This document shows positions 52,237 through 61,207 of a stretch of 64,000 bases of DNA, one piece after another (position 1 is the first letter of the stretch; each line of letters starts with the position of its first letter). Under the pieces are notes generated by a model that saw only the letters and a program-made list of their open reading frames with translations, was not told the DNA's origin and made no database searches. The position numbers and the translations under genes were made by a program. This DNA comes from Nitrospira sp. (GTDB taxonomy: Bacteria > Nitrospirota > Nitrospiria > Nitrospirales > Nitrospiraceae), in assembly GCA_024331125.1 (NCBI GenBank), contig JANDJI010000001.1:342001-406000 (forward strand), read 5' to 3'.

Positions 52237-52977
52237 TTATTCACGACCCACGGCTTCCAACAGTTTTTCCCGCTCCTGAGCGGTCAATTCGCGCCATTCT
52301 CCCGGGGCAAGCCCATCAATGGTAACGTGCATGATCCGCACGCGGTGAAGGCTCGCGACCCGATAGCCCAACGCCGCACACATCCGCCTGATTTGGCGAT
52401 TGCGCCCCTCCGTGAGAATGATTCGAAACCGCTTGGGTCCGATGCGGGAAACCTTGCACGGTTTCGTCATGGCTCCAAGCACTTCCACGCCCGCGGCCAT
52501 TTGATCCAGAAACCGTCGATCGAACGGGCGATCCACCTCGACGACGTATTCTCGTTGGTGTCCGAACTCGGCGCGAAGGATTTCGTTGACGATGTCCCCG
52601 TCGTTCGTCAGCAGAATCAATCCGGAGGAATCTTTGTCCAACCGTCCGATCGGGAAAATCCGCTCCGGATAGCCGATTTCCGCGATGATGTTGCGATGGA
52701 CGTGCGGCTCACTGGTGGTCGTCACCCCCACCGGCTTGTGGTATTTGATATACACGGGCGCGTTCCCCCAAGGGATCACCCGTCCATCACGGGCGATCAC
52801 GTCCGTGCGACTCACCCGATCGCCGAGCTTGGCCACGCGCCCGTTGATCGTGACGGCTCCCGATTCAATCAGACGGTCCGCCTCGCGCCGGGAACAGATC
52901 CCCTGCTCGGTGAAAAACTTGTTGATGCGGATGAAAGCGGTCACGGGCGACCCGTCGGCAACCGTGCGAGAGCTCAC
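52237..52977 (-). CDS. rluF: 23S rRNA pseudouridine synthase RluF-like
   Basis: An S4 domain (INKFFTEQGICSRREADRLIESGAVTINGR) precedes the RsuA/RluB/RluF catalytic core. The catalytic Asp114 is in GRLDKDSSGLILL, and RNRQIRRMCAALGYRV is typical of RluF. The enzyme modifies U2604 or a nearby base of 23S rRNA. A GTG start overlaps the agmatinase stop. It ends about 65 bases from the convergent regulator gene. Confidence 0.88.
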   Translation of the reverse strand: MSSRTVADGSPVTAFIRINKFFTEQGICSRREADRLIESGAVTINGRVAKLGDRVSRTDVIARDGRVIPWGNAPVYIKYHKPVGVTTTSEPHVHRNIIAEIGYPERIFPIGRLDKDSSGLILLTNDGDIVNEILRAEFGHQREYVVEVDRPFDRRFLDQMAAGVEVLGAMTKPCKVSRIGPKRFRIILTEGRNRQIRRMCAALGYRVASLHRVRIMHVTIDGLAPGEWRELTAQEREKLLEAVGRE

Positions 52978-53924
52978 AAGGCGGGAGATGGCTCTCGAAC
53001 AAGCTTTGCGGCCTTGATGCGGCCGAGCATACGATAGATCAACCGGGCCACCGAAAACTGGGGAGCCACGAAGCCCTCGATGGGGGTCATTTCACTCACG
53101 TCCATTCCCACGATACCGGGGCCTCCTGCGAGAGCGGCGACCAGATTCAAGGTATCGTACCAGCCCAGCCCACCCGGCTCGGGAGTGCCCAACGCGGGAA
53201 CAATGGAAGGATCAAGCCCGTCACAGTCGAACGTAAGATAGACGGGGCCTTTGCAAGCGGCCACGACGTCGGGAATCCATCGGGAGGCCTGCCCGCCGTA
53301 GGGACCGGCGGGATCCAAGAGGTTTGCGGCGAAAAACGTGGTGATCCGAGCCGTCGTCTTTATTCGAATCATCTCTTCCCCGCTGATCGACCGTATCCCG
53401 ACCTGGACCAGCGGATGCCCGTCCTCCACCACTCTGGCCATGACGCTGGCGTGGCTGAACGGGTTGCCCTGGTAGGCCTCCCGCAAATCGCCGTGCGCGT
53501 CGATCTGCACGACGCACATATTCGGGTGGCGCCGGGCGTGGGCGCGGATCGCTCCCAATGCGCCGGTATGTTCCCCGGTCAACGTCACAAGAAATCGCCC
53601 GGCCTCGACGTGCGGGCGAACGAACTGCTCGATGGCGGCGACGGCGGCCCGATCCACTTTCCCCTCCAGATCCAACGCCGACGCCGTGGCAATCCCGCCC
53701 CATTCACGAAAGGGTTCGCATTCGAGTTGCTCATCGTACAGCTCAACCTGGCGGGAAGCTTCAAGAATGGCGGAGGGGCCGTGATCCGATCCCCGAACAT
53801 AGCTGGACGTGTGTTCATAAGGGACCGGCAGGACGTAAACGCCAGCTCGATCCGGATGGCACCACGGTTCTTCGAGGCCGAGAAAATTGTGCTCCGGCCC
53901 TTCCCATCCGGCCGGCAATGTCAT
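52974..53924 (-). CDS. speB: Agmatinase
   Basis: The start at 53924 has AAAAGGA before it. The 316-residue arginase-fold protein has metal ligands in TLTGEHTGALG, VQIDAHGDL, SHAS and FDCDGLDPS. It hydrolyses agmatine to putrescine and urea with manganese. It lies 56 bases after the arginine decarboxylase gene, so the two carry out arginine to putrescine conversion. The GGEH motif reads GEHT, a mild change. Confidence 0.9.
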   Translation of the reverse strand: MTLPAGWEGPEHNFLGLEEPWCHPDRAGVYVLPVPYEHTSSYVRGSDHGPSAILEASRQVELYDEQLECEPFREWGGIATASALDLEGKVDRAAVAAIEQFVRPHVEAGRFLVTLTGEHTGALGAIRAHARRHPNMCVVQIDAHGDLREAYQGNPFSHASVMARVVEDGHPLVQVGIRSISGEEMIRIKTTARITTFFAANLLDPAGPYGGQASRWIPDVVAACKGPVYLTFDCDGLDPSIVPALGTPEPGGLGWYDTLNLVAALAGGPGIVGMDVSEMTPIEGFVAPQFSVARLIYRMLGRIKAAKLVREPSPAL

Positions 53925-53980
53925 GGCATGCGTCCTTTTATCAAGCGCGGTCACGCTGGAGAGTCAGGCCGGCGCATCCA

Positions 53981-54550
53981 TTATCGGCGATACCGCTTGG
54001 CCACGTTCTCGCCCGGAATGAAGACTGCGAGCGCGATGACCGTCGTCCACTTGCCGGCCTTGCCGATCGCCGACTGAGTGATGTTCGACGTTTTGACGAT
54101 CTTGCCGCCCATCTTAAACACTTGCTCGCGCTCCTTCCAGGCGACGTTGGGATCAAATTCCAAGCCCAGCGTGGTGGCCAACATCTGAGCCGCAAGATCT
54201 TCCGTGTACTCGCCGGTTTCCTCGTCCGTCTCGCCATGGGCATGGTGTTCGGACAAGTAGCCGTAGCTGTTCCGGTCCGTCGGTTTCGCCAGACCGACCG
54301 AGGCCGAAATCAGCCGATTTCGTTCGTTGGTTTCGGAACGGGCCATCACGCAGAACGTGATTTCCCCCGGGCTCAACAGTTTCTCCCCCCGATTCCGCGA
54401 GATGATTTTGCAATTGGGCGGCAAAATGGACGACACGCTGACGAGATTGCAGTAGGCAACCCCCGCGCTTCGCAGCGCCTCCTCGAAAGAGGCCAGTTTC
54501 TCCTTGTGCACGCCCACTCCTCTCGTCAAAAACATGTGCGTCGGTACCAT
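53981..54550 (-). CDS. pdaD: Pyruvoyl-dependent arginine decarboxylase
   Basis: The 189-residue product matches the PvlArgDC family, including the self-cleavage site in [12 protein letters not shown] (Ser40/Ser41), where a pyruvoyl group forms. [21 protein letters not shown] and [18 protein letters not shown] follow. It decarboxylates arginine to agmatine, the substrate of the next gene product. It is the usual type in archaea and some bacteria, in contrast to the PLP enzyme of E. coli. The polyamine product is putrescine. Confidence 0.92.
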   Translation of the reverse strand: MVPTHMFLTRGVGVHKEKLASFEEALRSAGVAYCNLVSVSSILPPNCKIISRNRGEKLLSPGEITFCVMARSETNERNRLISASVGLAKPTDRNSYGYLSEHHAHGETDEETGEYTEDLAAQMLATTLGLEFDPNVAWKEREQVFKMGGKIVKTSNITQSAIGKAGKWTTVIALAVFIPGENVAKRYRR

Positions 54551-54723
54551 GTGTGCTCCCTCTCTTGGTGATTGAGTCGCCCGGGCTTTCGAGCTGTCGG
54601 CGGGGCTTGCGCGGATCTCCGGCCCTCAGTCATCCGAATCAGAATCGGTTCCCGTACAAAGCGTGCTCTTGTATCAAGATTGATTCCGCTTCGCAATATC
54701 CTGAAACAATTTTTACAATCTTC

Positions 54724-56163
54724 TTAGGAAGGGTCCGGGTCCTGAGCGTTCACGATCAGCAGCTTCGGCTCCGTCATCTCTTCAATGGCGGCCCGCACGC
54801 CCTCGCGTCCCAACCCGGAATCCTTGACGCCGCCGTACGGCATGTGGTCGGAACGGAACGTCGGGATTTCATTGGCGAGCACGGCTCCGACTTCCAGATG
54901 GCGAAACGCATAAAAGACTTTGTTGATGTCCCGCGTAAATACGCCGGCCTGGAGCCCGTAGTCCGATTGATTGAGCATGGCGATCGCGTCGCTGAACCGG
55001 TTGTACGGCGTCACCGTCACCACCGGGCCGAACACCTCCCGACAGGACACTTTCATATCCGGTTTCACGTCCGACAAGACGGTCGCCTCGACCACCGACC
55101 CCATCCGTTTGCCACCCAGCAACACCCGCGCTCCTTCCGCCACGGCTTCATTGATCCAGCTTTCGACGCGATGGGCGGCCGATTGATCGATCAACGGCCC
55201 GATGGTCGTTGTCTCGTCCGTGGGATCTCCGGCCTTCAGCCGCGCGACGTGCATGAGCAACTTCGTCGCAAACGGATCCGCCACCGCCTGATGCACGAAC
55301 ACCCGCTGGACGGAAATGCAGGTCTGCCCCGCGTAGCCGAATCCGCCGGCGGCGCATCGCCGGGCCGCCAAATCAAGATCGGCATCCGGTTCGACGATCA
55401 CCCCCGCATTGCCTCCCAATTCCAACACGACCTTCTTTTTGCCGCACTTCGCCTTGAGCATCCAGCCCACCGCGGCGCTGCCGGTAAAACTCAGAAGCTT
55501 GAACCGAGGATCAACGACCAACCGCTCCGCCGACACATTGTCGCAGGGCACGACGTTGAGTCCGCCGGGGGGGAGCCCGGCTTGCAAGGCGATTTCCCCC
55601 AGCAACAACGCGGTGAGCGGCGTTTGGGGAGCCGGTTTGATGAGAATCGGATTGCCCGCGGCCAACGCCGGCGCCACCTTATGGGAGACCAGGTTGAGCG
55701 GAAAATTAAACGGCGTGATGCCGAGAACGGGTCCGATTGGAAACCGCCTGAGGATACCGACGTGGGAATCGGACCCCGGCGTCCAATCCAGGGGAACGAC
55801 TTCACCGGCGATTCGCCGGGATTCCTCGGCCGCCACCGTAAAGGTTTGCACCGCCCGATCGACTTCCCGCTTGGCATCCGTGATCGGCTTGCCCGCTTCG
55901 GCGGTGATCGTGGAGGCGATCTCATCCCGGCGTTGAGAAAGGAGGGCGGCGATCTGCTGCAGAATCTTATAACGGGCATGTCCCGGCATACCCGCCATCA
56001 CGGGCGCGGCTTCAACCGTGGAGGCGATCGCCTCTTCGAGATCGGTGTCTGTGGCTTGGGCGACGGTGGCGATGGTCCGGCCGGTAAATGGATCCGTGAC
56101 CTTTGTCGTTTGGTCGCTCTGCTTCCATTGGCCGTGAAGGAGAAAGGGGCGCGATTGCTGCAC
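54724..56163 (-). CDS. NAD(P)-dependent aldehyde dehydrogenase
   Basis: The 479-residue enzyme has FNFPLNLVSHKVAPALAAGN, SFTGSAAVG, VVLELGGNAG and the catalytic Cys282 in FGYAGQTCISVQ. It oxidises an aldehyde to the acid; the substrate may be succinate semialdehyde, lactaldehyde or another. It lies 24 bases after a zinc-ribbon gene on the same strand. Regulation is not evident. Confidence 0.9.
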   Translation of the reverse strand: MQQSRPFLLHGQWKQSDQTTKVTDPFTGRTIATVAQATDTDLEEAIASTVEAAPVMAGMPGHARYKILQQIAALLSQRRDEIASTITAEAGKPITDAKREVDRAVQTFTVAAEESRRIAGEVVPLDWTPGSDSHVGILRRFPIGPVLGITPFNFPLNLVSHKVAPALAAGNPILIKPAPQTPLTALLLGEIALQAGLPPGGLNVVPCDNVSAERLVVDPRFKLLSFTGSAAVGWMLKAKCGKKKVVLELGGNAGVIVEPDADLDLAARRCAAGGFGYAGQTCISVQRVFVHQAVADPFATKLLMHVARLKAGDPTDETTTIGPLIDQSAAHRVESWINEAVAEGARVLLGGKRMGSVVEATVLSDVKPDMKVSCREVFGPVVTVTPYNRFSDAIAMLNQSDYGLQAGVFTRDINKVFYAFRHLEVGAVLANEIPTFRSDHMPYGGVKDSGLGREGVRAAIEEMTEPKLLIVNAQDPDPS

Positions 56164-56187
56164 GAGATACCTGCAAGCCGTGACCTG

Positions 56188-56460
56188 CTAGTCCGCCGCT
56201 TCGACCGGGGCTGAAGATTCGACAGGGGGCTCCGACGTCGCCGCCTCTTGCTGGGCCGCGACGGCCTTGGCGATCAATTCTTCCGTTCCCCAATCTCGAA
56301 TGGCCTCGAGAGAAAACCCTTCATAGGTCGAAACTCCGTGACACGACGGGCAATCGGGCATGGGAACTTTTCGATAGAACACCTCTCCCAGACAGGACAT
56401 ACAGACCCAAAAATCATCGTCGCGATGGGACACCGGCCAGAACAACTGTGGTGATGCCAT
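56188..56460 (-). CDS. Small zinc-ribbon protein
   Basis: The 90-residue product opens WPVSHRDDDFWVCMSCLGEVFYRKVPMPDCPSCHGVSTY, with two CxxC knuckles (CMSC and CPSC) typical of a zinc ribbon. The acidic/Ala-rich C-terminus (AAQQEAATSEPPVESSAPVEAAD) looks flexible. It starts after AGGAA. It is the leading gene before the aldehyde dehydrogenase, but a functional link is not evident. Confidence 0.65.
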   Translation of the reverse strand: MASPQLFWPVSHRDDDFWVCMSCLGEVFYRKVPMPDCPSCHGVSTYEGFSLEAIRDWGTEELIAKAVAAQQEAATSEPPVESSAPVEAAD

Positions 56461-56609
56461 AAGATATTCCTATCTGGTTACAAACGTGACCGCTGCAACA
56501 GAATCTCTCATTCCATCTCTCATCACACTCGGACGGAAAAGGGGTCGGGCTGCACGGGCATGGCTTTGCCCTCGTCTTCCGGCACCATCTTTCACGTCCT
56601 TAATTACAT

Positions 56610-57248
56610 CTAACGCACTTTGCCGGCAAGGAGCTGTTCGATCTCCTCCGCGAACATTTCAAAAGGAAACGCCCCCGGAATGGCAATCGCCGGTTCTTTC
56701 TCGTTCGGTTCGCTATGCGTCCGAAACAGAATGAACCCCGGCGTCCCTCGGAATCCCCAGTTGTTGGCTTCCTGCCGATCTTCGAAAATCGCCTTGGCAT
56801 AGCGTCCGTCTTTGACACACTGCGCAAAGGCGGCGGCATCCAGCCCGATCGCCGACGCATGGCGGGCATACACGGTCGTGGCGAGTCGCCCTCCTTCTCC
56901 GAACAGACGATCGTGCATCGCCCAATATTTGCCCTGCGCACCGGCGCAGCGGGCCGCCATCGCCGCATCGAAACCAGGCCCCTGGTCGGAGCGCGGAAAG
57001 TCTCGGTACAGGAACTTCACCTTGCCGGTATCGACGTAGCGTGCCTGCAGGCGCGGCCAGGTCTCCTTGAAGAACTTGACACAGTACCCGCAGGTGAAGT
57101 CCGAATATTCGATCAACGTCACCGGCGCGTTGGCCTGCCCCCTGACCCGCACATCCGGCTCGGCGGCATATACCGATGCCGGCCCCAAGCAGCCGCACCA
57201 CAAGACCGTCGCAATCGCCAGCGCCAACCATGTCAACCGCCGTCTCAT
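56610..57248 (-). CDS. DsbA-like periplasmic thiol oxidoreductase
   Basis: The start at 57248 gives 212 residues and a signal peptide (MRRRLTWLALAIATVLWCGCLG). An alternative frame from 57332 would add 28 residues without a signal. The thioredoxin-fold domain has VTLIEYSDFTCGYCVKFFKE (CGYC active site), and NNWGFRGTPGFILF supplies the cis-Pro loop. It would form or rearrange disulfides, or act as a DsbG/DsbA relative. It is adjacent to, but not in, the Dnd operon. Confidence 0.85.
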   Translation of the reverse strand: MRRRLTWLALAIATVLWCGCLGPASVYAAEPDVRVRGQANAPVTLIEYSDFTCGYCVKFFKETWPRLQARYVDTGKVKFLYRDFPRSDQGPGFDAAMAARCAGAQGKYWAMHDRLFGEGGRLATTVYARHASAIGLDAAAFAQCVKDGRYAKAIFEDRQEANNWGFRGTPGFILFRTHSEPNEKEPAIAIPGAFPFEMFAEEIEQLLAGKVR

Positions 57249-57822
57249 GAACGTTCCATTATTCCGTCTTCGTGGAGCTCGCGCGGGGCGTGACTCGAAA
57301 CAAAGTGTGGCACGCCACTTTCTTATACACAACCGTTGCCAGGAGCGTCAATGAATCCTGTTCCCCGTTCGCGGAGATCCTCTCGGCCCGCAAGACCACA
57401 AAACGAACGCCACAACGGAGCAGCCGTCCCTCACCCACCATCCTTTCGACCTTGAGTGGGGCCAGCCTCCTCAACGGAGCTGTCCGGCGAAGTAGCAGGA
57501 GAACGACATCTCCATAAGACTCTCAATCGTGAACAAGTCCCCCCACCAAATGTCTCTCTCGGCCGCCACCGGCCTCTTGGCCGAAACCTCGGCGGATTCC
57601 ACGTGCGCCTTTGGTGAGCCACCCCCTGGAGAGGTCATCGGGAGACTGCCTCCATGTCTCTTCGGCAGACTCCCTCGACTCCACAAGGTGTCACGTTGTA
57701 GCTCAGTCTCTTCGCCGCAGATAGACCTACGAGGGACATCAACGCCCTCTAGTCATATTTCAAGCGAATCACGCTGCAATCCGCTCTTGTAAGGATTGGC
57801 GTCAAAAGGCATACTTGCGCCC
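57249..57822. other. Gene-free junction before the Dnd operon
   Basis: The stretch separates core genes from the phosphorothioation operon. Short frames on both strands have no ribosome-binding site. One minus-strand frame (57471-57686) ends in WWGDLFTIESLMEMSFSCYF but matches nothing I know. It may be the edge of a genomic island. No tRNA or attachment repeat was recognised. Confidence 0.5.
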
Positions 57823-59121
57823 GTGACAGCTTCGACCTACCAAGAGATCAGGAACAATCTCCGCGAGCTGTATTTGGAGGATCCTCGCCCTTGGCTGGTC
57901 GGCTTCAGCGGTGGAAAAGACAGCACGATGTTGGCATCGCTCGTGTTCGATGCCATTTTGTCCGTGTCAGCGGAGCAGCGTCACAAACCGGTTGCCATCC
58001 TCTGCACAGACACTCGCGTAGAAATCCCTGCGATCGTCGAAATGGTCGAAAGCACCCTGGCGCGGATGCACAGGTTTTCGCAGCAGAATGGGCTCAACAT
58101 CAAAGTCCACTTGCTCAAACCACCGCCTGAACAGTCGTTCTGGGTGAACATCATCGGTCGCGGCTATCCCCCACCAAATCGCACATTCCGCTGGTGCACA
58201 CAGCGAATGAAGATCGATCCCGTGAACGATTTCGTCAAACAACGCATCGGTCATTGGGGTGAAGCGATCCTGCATTTAGGCGCCAGGCGTGCCGAAAGCT
58301 CAACGCGAGCCCAGACCATGGCAGACATTGAGACTCGAAACGGTCTCCGTCGTCATCCTGACCTGCCCCGTGTCTGGGTGTCCAACCCCATCGAGTTCCT
58401 CTCCACCGAGGAAGTCTGGGCGTACCTGTTGCAAAAGCCTAACCCTTGGGGCGGTGACAACCGCGCACTGTACAAGCTCTATGCCAACGCCTCCAACGGT
58501 GAATGCCCCATCCAGATTGACACCAGCACGCCCAGTTGCGGCAATTCCCGTTTCGGCTGCTGGACTTGCACGGTCGTTGAACATGACAAAGCCGGCGAGG
58601 GTTTGCTTGCTGCCGGTGACGAACGCATGGAACACCTGCTCGCCTTCCGGGAAACGCTTCTCGAATTCCGCGATCCCGCTAACGGGTGGCGCGACAACCG
58701 CCGCATGAACGGCAACGAAGGCCCCGGTCCTCTCACTATCGAAGCCCGTCGCGAACTCCTGAAACGCCTGCTCACACTGCAGGAGGAAACCGGCCTGACG
58801 CTGATGACTCCAGAAGAGCTGCTGTTGATCCAACAGTTGTGGAAAGTCGCACGGGACCCGGACGACGGCTGGGGCGTCGCTCGGATCGTCAACAAACAGC
58901 GAGGTGTCGTCATGAACGCCGACCTCAACGAATTGAACCGCATACGCGAATTGGAGGAGAAAATCGCCCAGAAGTTCGGCATCCGCGCTGACACCCTGCG
59001 CCGCATGCTGGCCAAAGTGGAGGAATATAGCGAGAGCCACCGCGCCCACGGCCTGCCCGATGACTTGCTCAACATTCTCAAAGATGACTTAGAGGCGCAG
59101 GCTACAGGAACGAAGGACTGA
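57823..59121 (+). CDS. dndC: DNA phosphorothioation protein DndC
   Basis: A GTG at 57823 is listed as start; a TTG at 57796 is the alternative. The protein carries the PP-loop SGGKDST (about residue 29), which activates a substrate with ATP, and Cys motifs RWCTQRMK, SCGNSRFGCWTCTV for an iron-sulfur cluster. It is a member of the PAPS reductase-like family. It supplies sulfur chemistry for replacing a non-bridging phosphate oxygen in DNA. It is the first gene of the operon, followed by dndD after two bases. The cysteine desulfurase DndA is not in this window. Confidence 0.9.
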   Translation: MTASTYQEIRNNLRELYLEDPRPWLVGFSGGKDSTMLASLVFDAILSVSAEQRHKPVAILCTDTRVEIPAIVEMVESTLARMHRFSQQNGLNIKVHLLKPPPEQSFWVNIIGRGYPPPNRTFRWCTQRMKIDPVNDFVKQRIGHWGEAILHLGARRAESSTRAQTMADIETRNGLRRHPDLPRVWVSNPIEFLSTEEVWAYLLQKPNPWGGDNRALYKLYANASNGECPIQIDTSTPSCGNSRFGCWTCTVVEHDKAGEGLLAAGDERMEHLLAFRETLLEFRDPANGWRDNRRMNGNEGPGPLTIEARRELLKRLLTLQEETGLTLMTPEELLLIQQLWKVARDPDDGWGVARIVNKQRGVVMNADLNELNRIRELEEKIAQKFGIRADTLRRMLAKVEEYSESHRAHGLPDDLLNILKDDLEAQATGTKD

Positions 59122-59123
59122 CC

Positions 59124-61193
59124 ATGCCCGAAGTTTACATCGACTCTTTGACGCTGGAAAACTTCGGCCCGTTCTATGGCGAGCACACGTTCACTTTTAG
59201 CAATCTCGATGGACGCTGTGGCATTCTGATTGGCGGCAGGAACGGTGCGGGCAAGACACACTTGCTACGTGCTCTATATCTCGCGGTTGTCGGTGAGAGC
59301 GGCGTCGGCGATTTGAAGCATGTCGAGACTGGCTCTGAGGCAACCCGCTTCCTCTTCGACAGGTCACTCAATCGCCGCGCATTAGCTGAAGGACAAGACA
59401 CCGTTCGACTTAAGGCAGTGATTTTGTTGCATGACGAGAAGAGCGGTGGCAGTCGCAAGGTTGAGTTGGCACGTGAGATTCGACACCGCCCCAGTTCGCC
59501 CCCAGTCTGGCGCTCTTACGCCAGGCGCTCGGGAACAGCTGGCCAAATCGAAGACGAGCAGGTCATTCAGAAACTGCGCGATGCTTTCCTTCCCAGGCAC
59601 CTAGCCCGCTTCTTCTTCTTCGACGCAGAACGCAGTCAGGGCATCAACTTGGGGCAACAGGATATTGTGGAAGGCGTGAGTCGCATCCTTGGTCTTTGGA
59701 CATACACCGAACTGGAAAACGACCTGCGTCAATTGATCAATTCCAAGATTCCGCGCGTGTTCAATTCCACCGGTGGCTCGGACCCGGAGACGAGACTCGC
59801 CGAGTTGAACGGCAAGGTCATCACTGCTGAGGGTGTCCTGAAGGCGCGTCGCAATGAACAGGACCACCTGGAGCGTGAATTACGAGAGGTCGAAGCTGAT
59901 TTGCTAGAGGTCGAGGATGATCTTAAAACGCTGGGCGCTGTTGACCCAGAAGAGCTCCAAAAGGCACAGGAGCAGCGCGACGAACTGACCAAGGCAAAAG
60001 CCGCTTTGGAGTTAAAGCTGACTGATGCGTGGGAATCAGCACTCCCGGTCTCCTTACTTGGTGCACTCCGCCTAGAACTCCACGATTATCTCAGATCGGA
60101 AGAGCGGCGACGTGAGTGGGAAAGCGCAAAGTCAACGGTTGAACCAAAAATCCCGCAGGTCAAGAACGATGTGTTCGTGAACGTTCCTCCCGACTATGCG
60201 CTTCAGCCGGAGGCCCTGGCGTTCTACATAAAGCGACTTGAGGACGCCTTGCACCGACTATTCCACCCGCCACCAGAGGGGATCCCCGAGCGCATTTTCG
60301 TGACCGACCGGAACGACATCAGTGCCCAGGTGAGACAGCGTCTCGCGACTTCTACCGATTCGACCCACGATTTGGCCCAAATGTGTGTGAGCATCGAGCG
60401 GATGGATGCTGAACTGCGGGAACTGGACCAGAAGCTGAAGCACATGCAGCAGAACACCGCCGCCTTCAAAAGAGGCACGGAGCTGCATCAGAAGCGCGGG
60501 GAGCTCATTGCAAAGCGTGACCAAATCACCAAGCGCCGTGAGGAGGTTGCCTCTGAGATTCACCGCTTGGAGACCGAGCTTGGCGAACTCAAGCGCCAAG
60601 AGTCCATCCAAAGTGAGATCGTCAAAAAGGCGCGGCGCGGCGAGAGCTTAGCAGCATTGGCGGCTCGTTACCGCGAGGCAGCCAGCGAGATCCGGAGCCG
60701 AGCGGCGATTCAATTGCGGAAGCGGCTCTCGGAACACGTCGGCGAGTTATGGGTTGAAATCACCGAACGCCAACGTGAGTTCCTCGGCATGGAGTTTGAC
60801 AACAATTGGCAATGTTGGCTCATCCGCAAAAATGGTGAGAAGGTGACCTGGGAGGATACAAACACGTCCGCCGGACAACGACAGGTTCGCATGCTCGCAT
60901 TTTATGAGGCGTTGCGCCAGCTGGCGAAAGTCGTACCCCCGCTGGTGGTGGATACCCCGTTAGCGAGGCTCGACAAGGATGTCCGGGCTAATGTGCTCGA
61001 CAAGCTTTATCTCAGCGGCCATCAGTCCATCATTCTTGCCACCGATTCTGAGGTTGACCCCGAAGGCCCACTGTTTGGCCGCATTATTCGCAACCGTCTC
61101 GCGCGCGTGTATACATTGCACCCGCATGGCAAGCCTGACAGCACGAGCTATGAAGTGCGGGTCACAAGCGACTACTTCGGGCATGAATTGTGA
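59124..61193 (+). CDS. dndD: DNA phosphorothioation ATPase DndD
   Basis: The 689-residue SMC/Rad50-like protein has Walker A GGRNGAGKT (37-45), a long coiled coil (about 215-545, Glu/Arg-rich) and a C-terminal head with VVDTPLARLDKDVRANVL (Walker B, about residue 607), the DndD signature. It uses ATP to manipulate DNA during sulfur insertion. It starts two bases after dndC and precedes the DndE-ATPase gene by 14 bases. All motifs are intact. Confidence 0.93.
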   Translation: MPEVYIDSLTLENFGPFYGEHTFTFSNLDGRCGILIGGRNGAGKTHLLRALYLAVVGESGVGDLKHVETGSEATRFLFDRSLNRRALAEGQDTVRLKAVILLHDEKSGGSRKVELAREIRHRPSSPPVWRSYARRSGTAGQIEDEQVIQKLRDAFLPRHLARFFFFDAERSQGINLGQQDIVEGVSRILGLWTYTELENDLRQLINSKIPRVFNSTGGSDPETRLAELNGKVITAEGVLKARRNEQDHLERELREVEADLLEVEDDLKTLGAVDPEELQKAQEQRDELTKAKAALELKLTDAWESALPVSLLGALRLELHDYLRSEERRREWESAKSTVEPKIPQVKNDVFVNVPPDYALQPEALAFYIKRLEDALHRLFHPPPEGIPERIFVTDRNDISAQVRQRLATSTDSTHDLAQMCVSIERMDAELRELDQKLKHMQQNTAAFKRGTELHQKRGELIAKRDQITKRREEVASEIHRLETELGELKRQESIQSEIVKKARRGESLAALAARYREAASEIRSRAAIQLRKRLSEHVGELWVEITERQREFLGMEFDNNWQCWLIRKNGEKVTWEDTNTSAGQRQVRMLAFYEALRQLAKVVPPLVVDTPLARLDKDVRANVLDKLYLSGHQSIILATDSEVDPEGPLFGRIIRNRLARVYTLHPHGKPDSTSYEVRVTSDYFGHEL

Positions 61194-61207
61194 GCTGAGG
61201 AGGCCCT

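Noticed and set aside
54553-56214. 553-residue antisense frame over the aldehyde dehydrogenase
   Set aside because: It mirrors a clear dehydrogenase gene and shows only shadow-frame composition.
57695-57730. Possible tRNA near GTAGCTCAG
   Set aside because: The D-arm-like string is not followed by an anticodon arm, T-arm or acceptor pairing.
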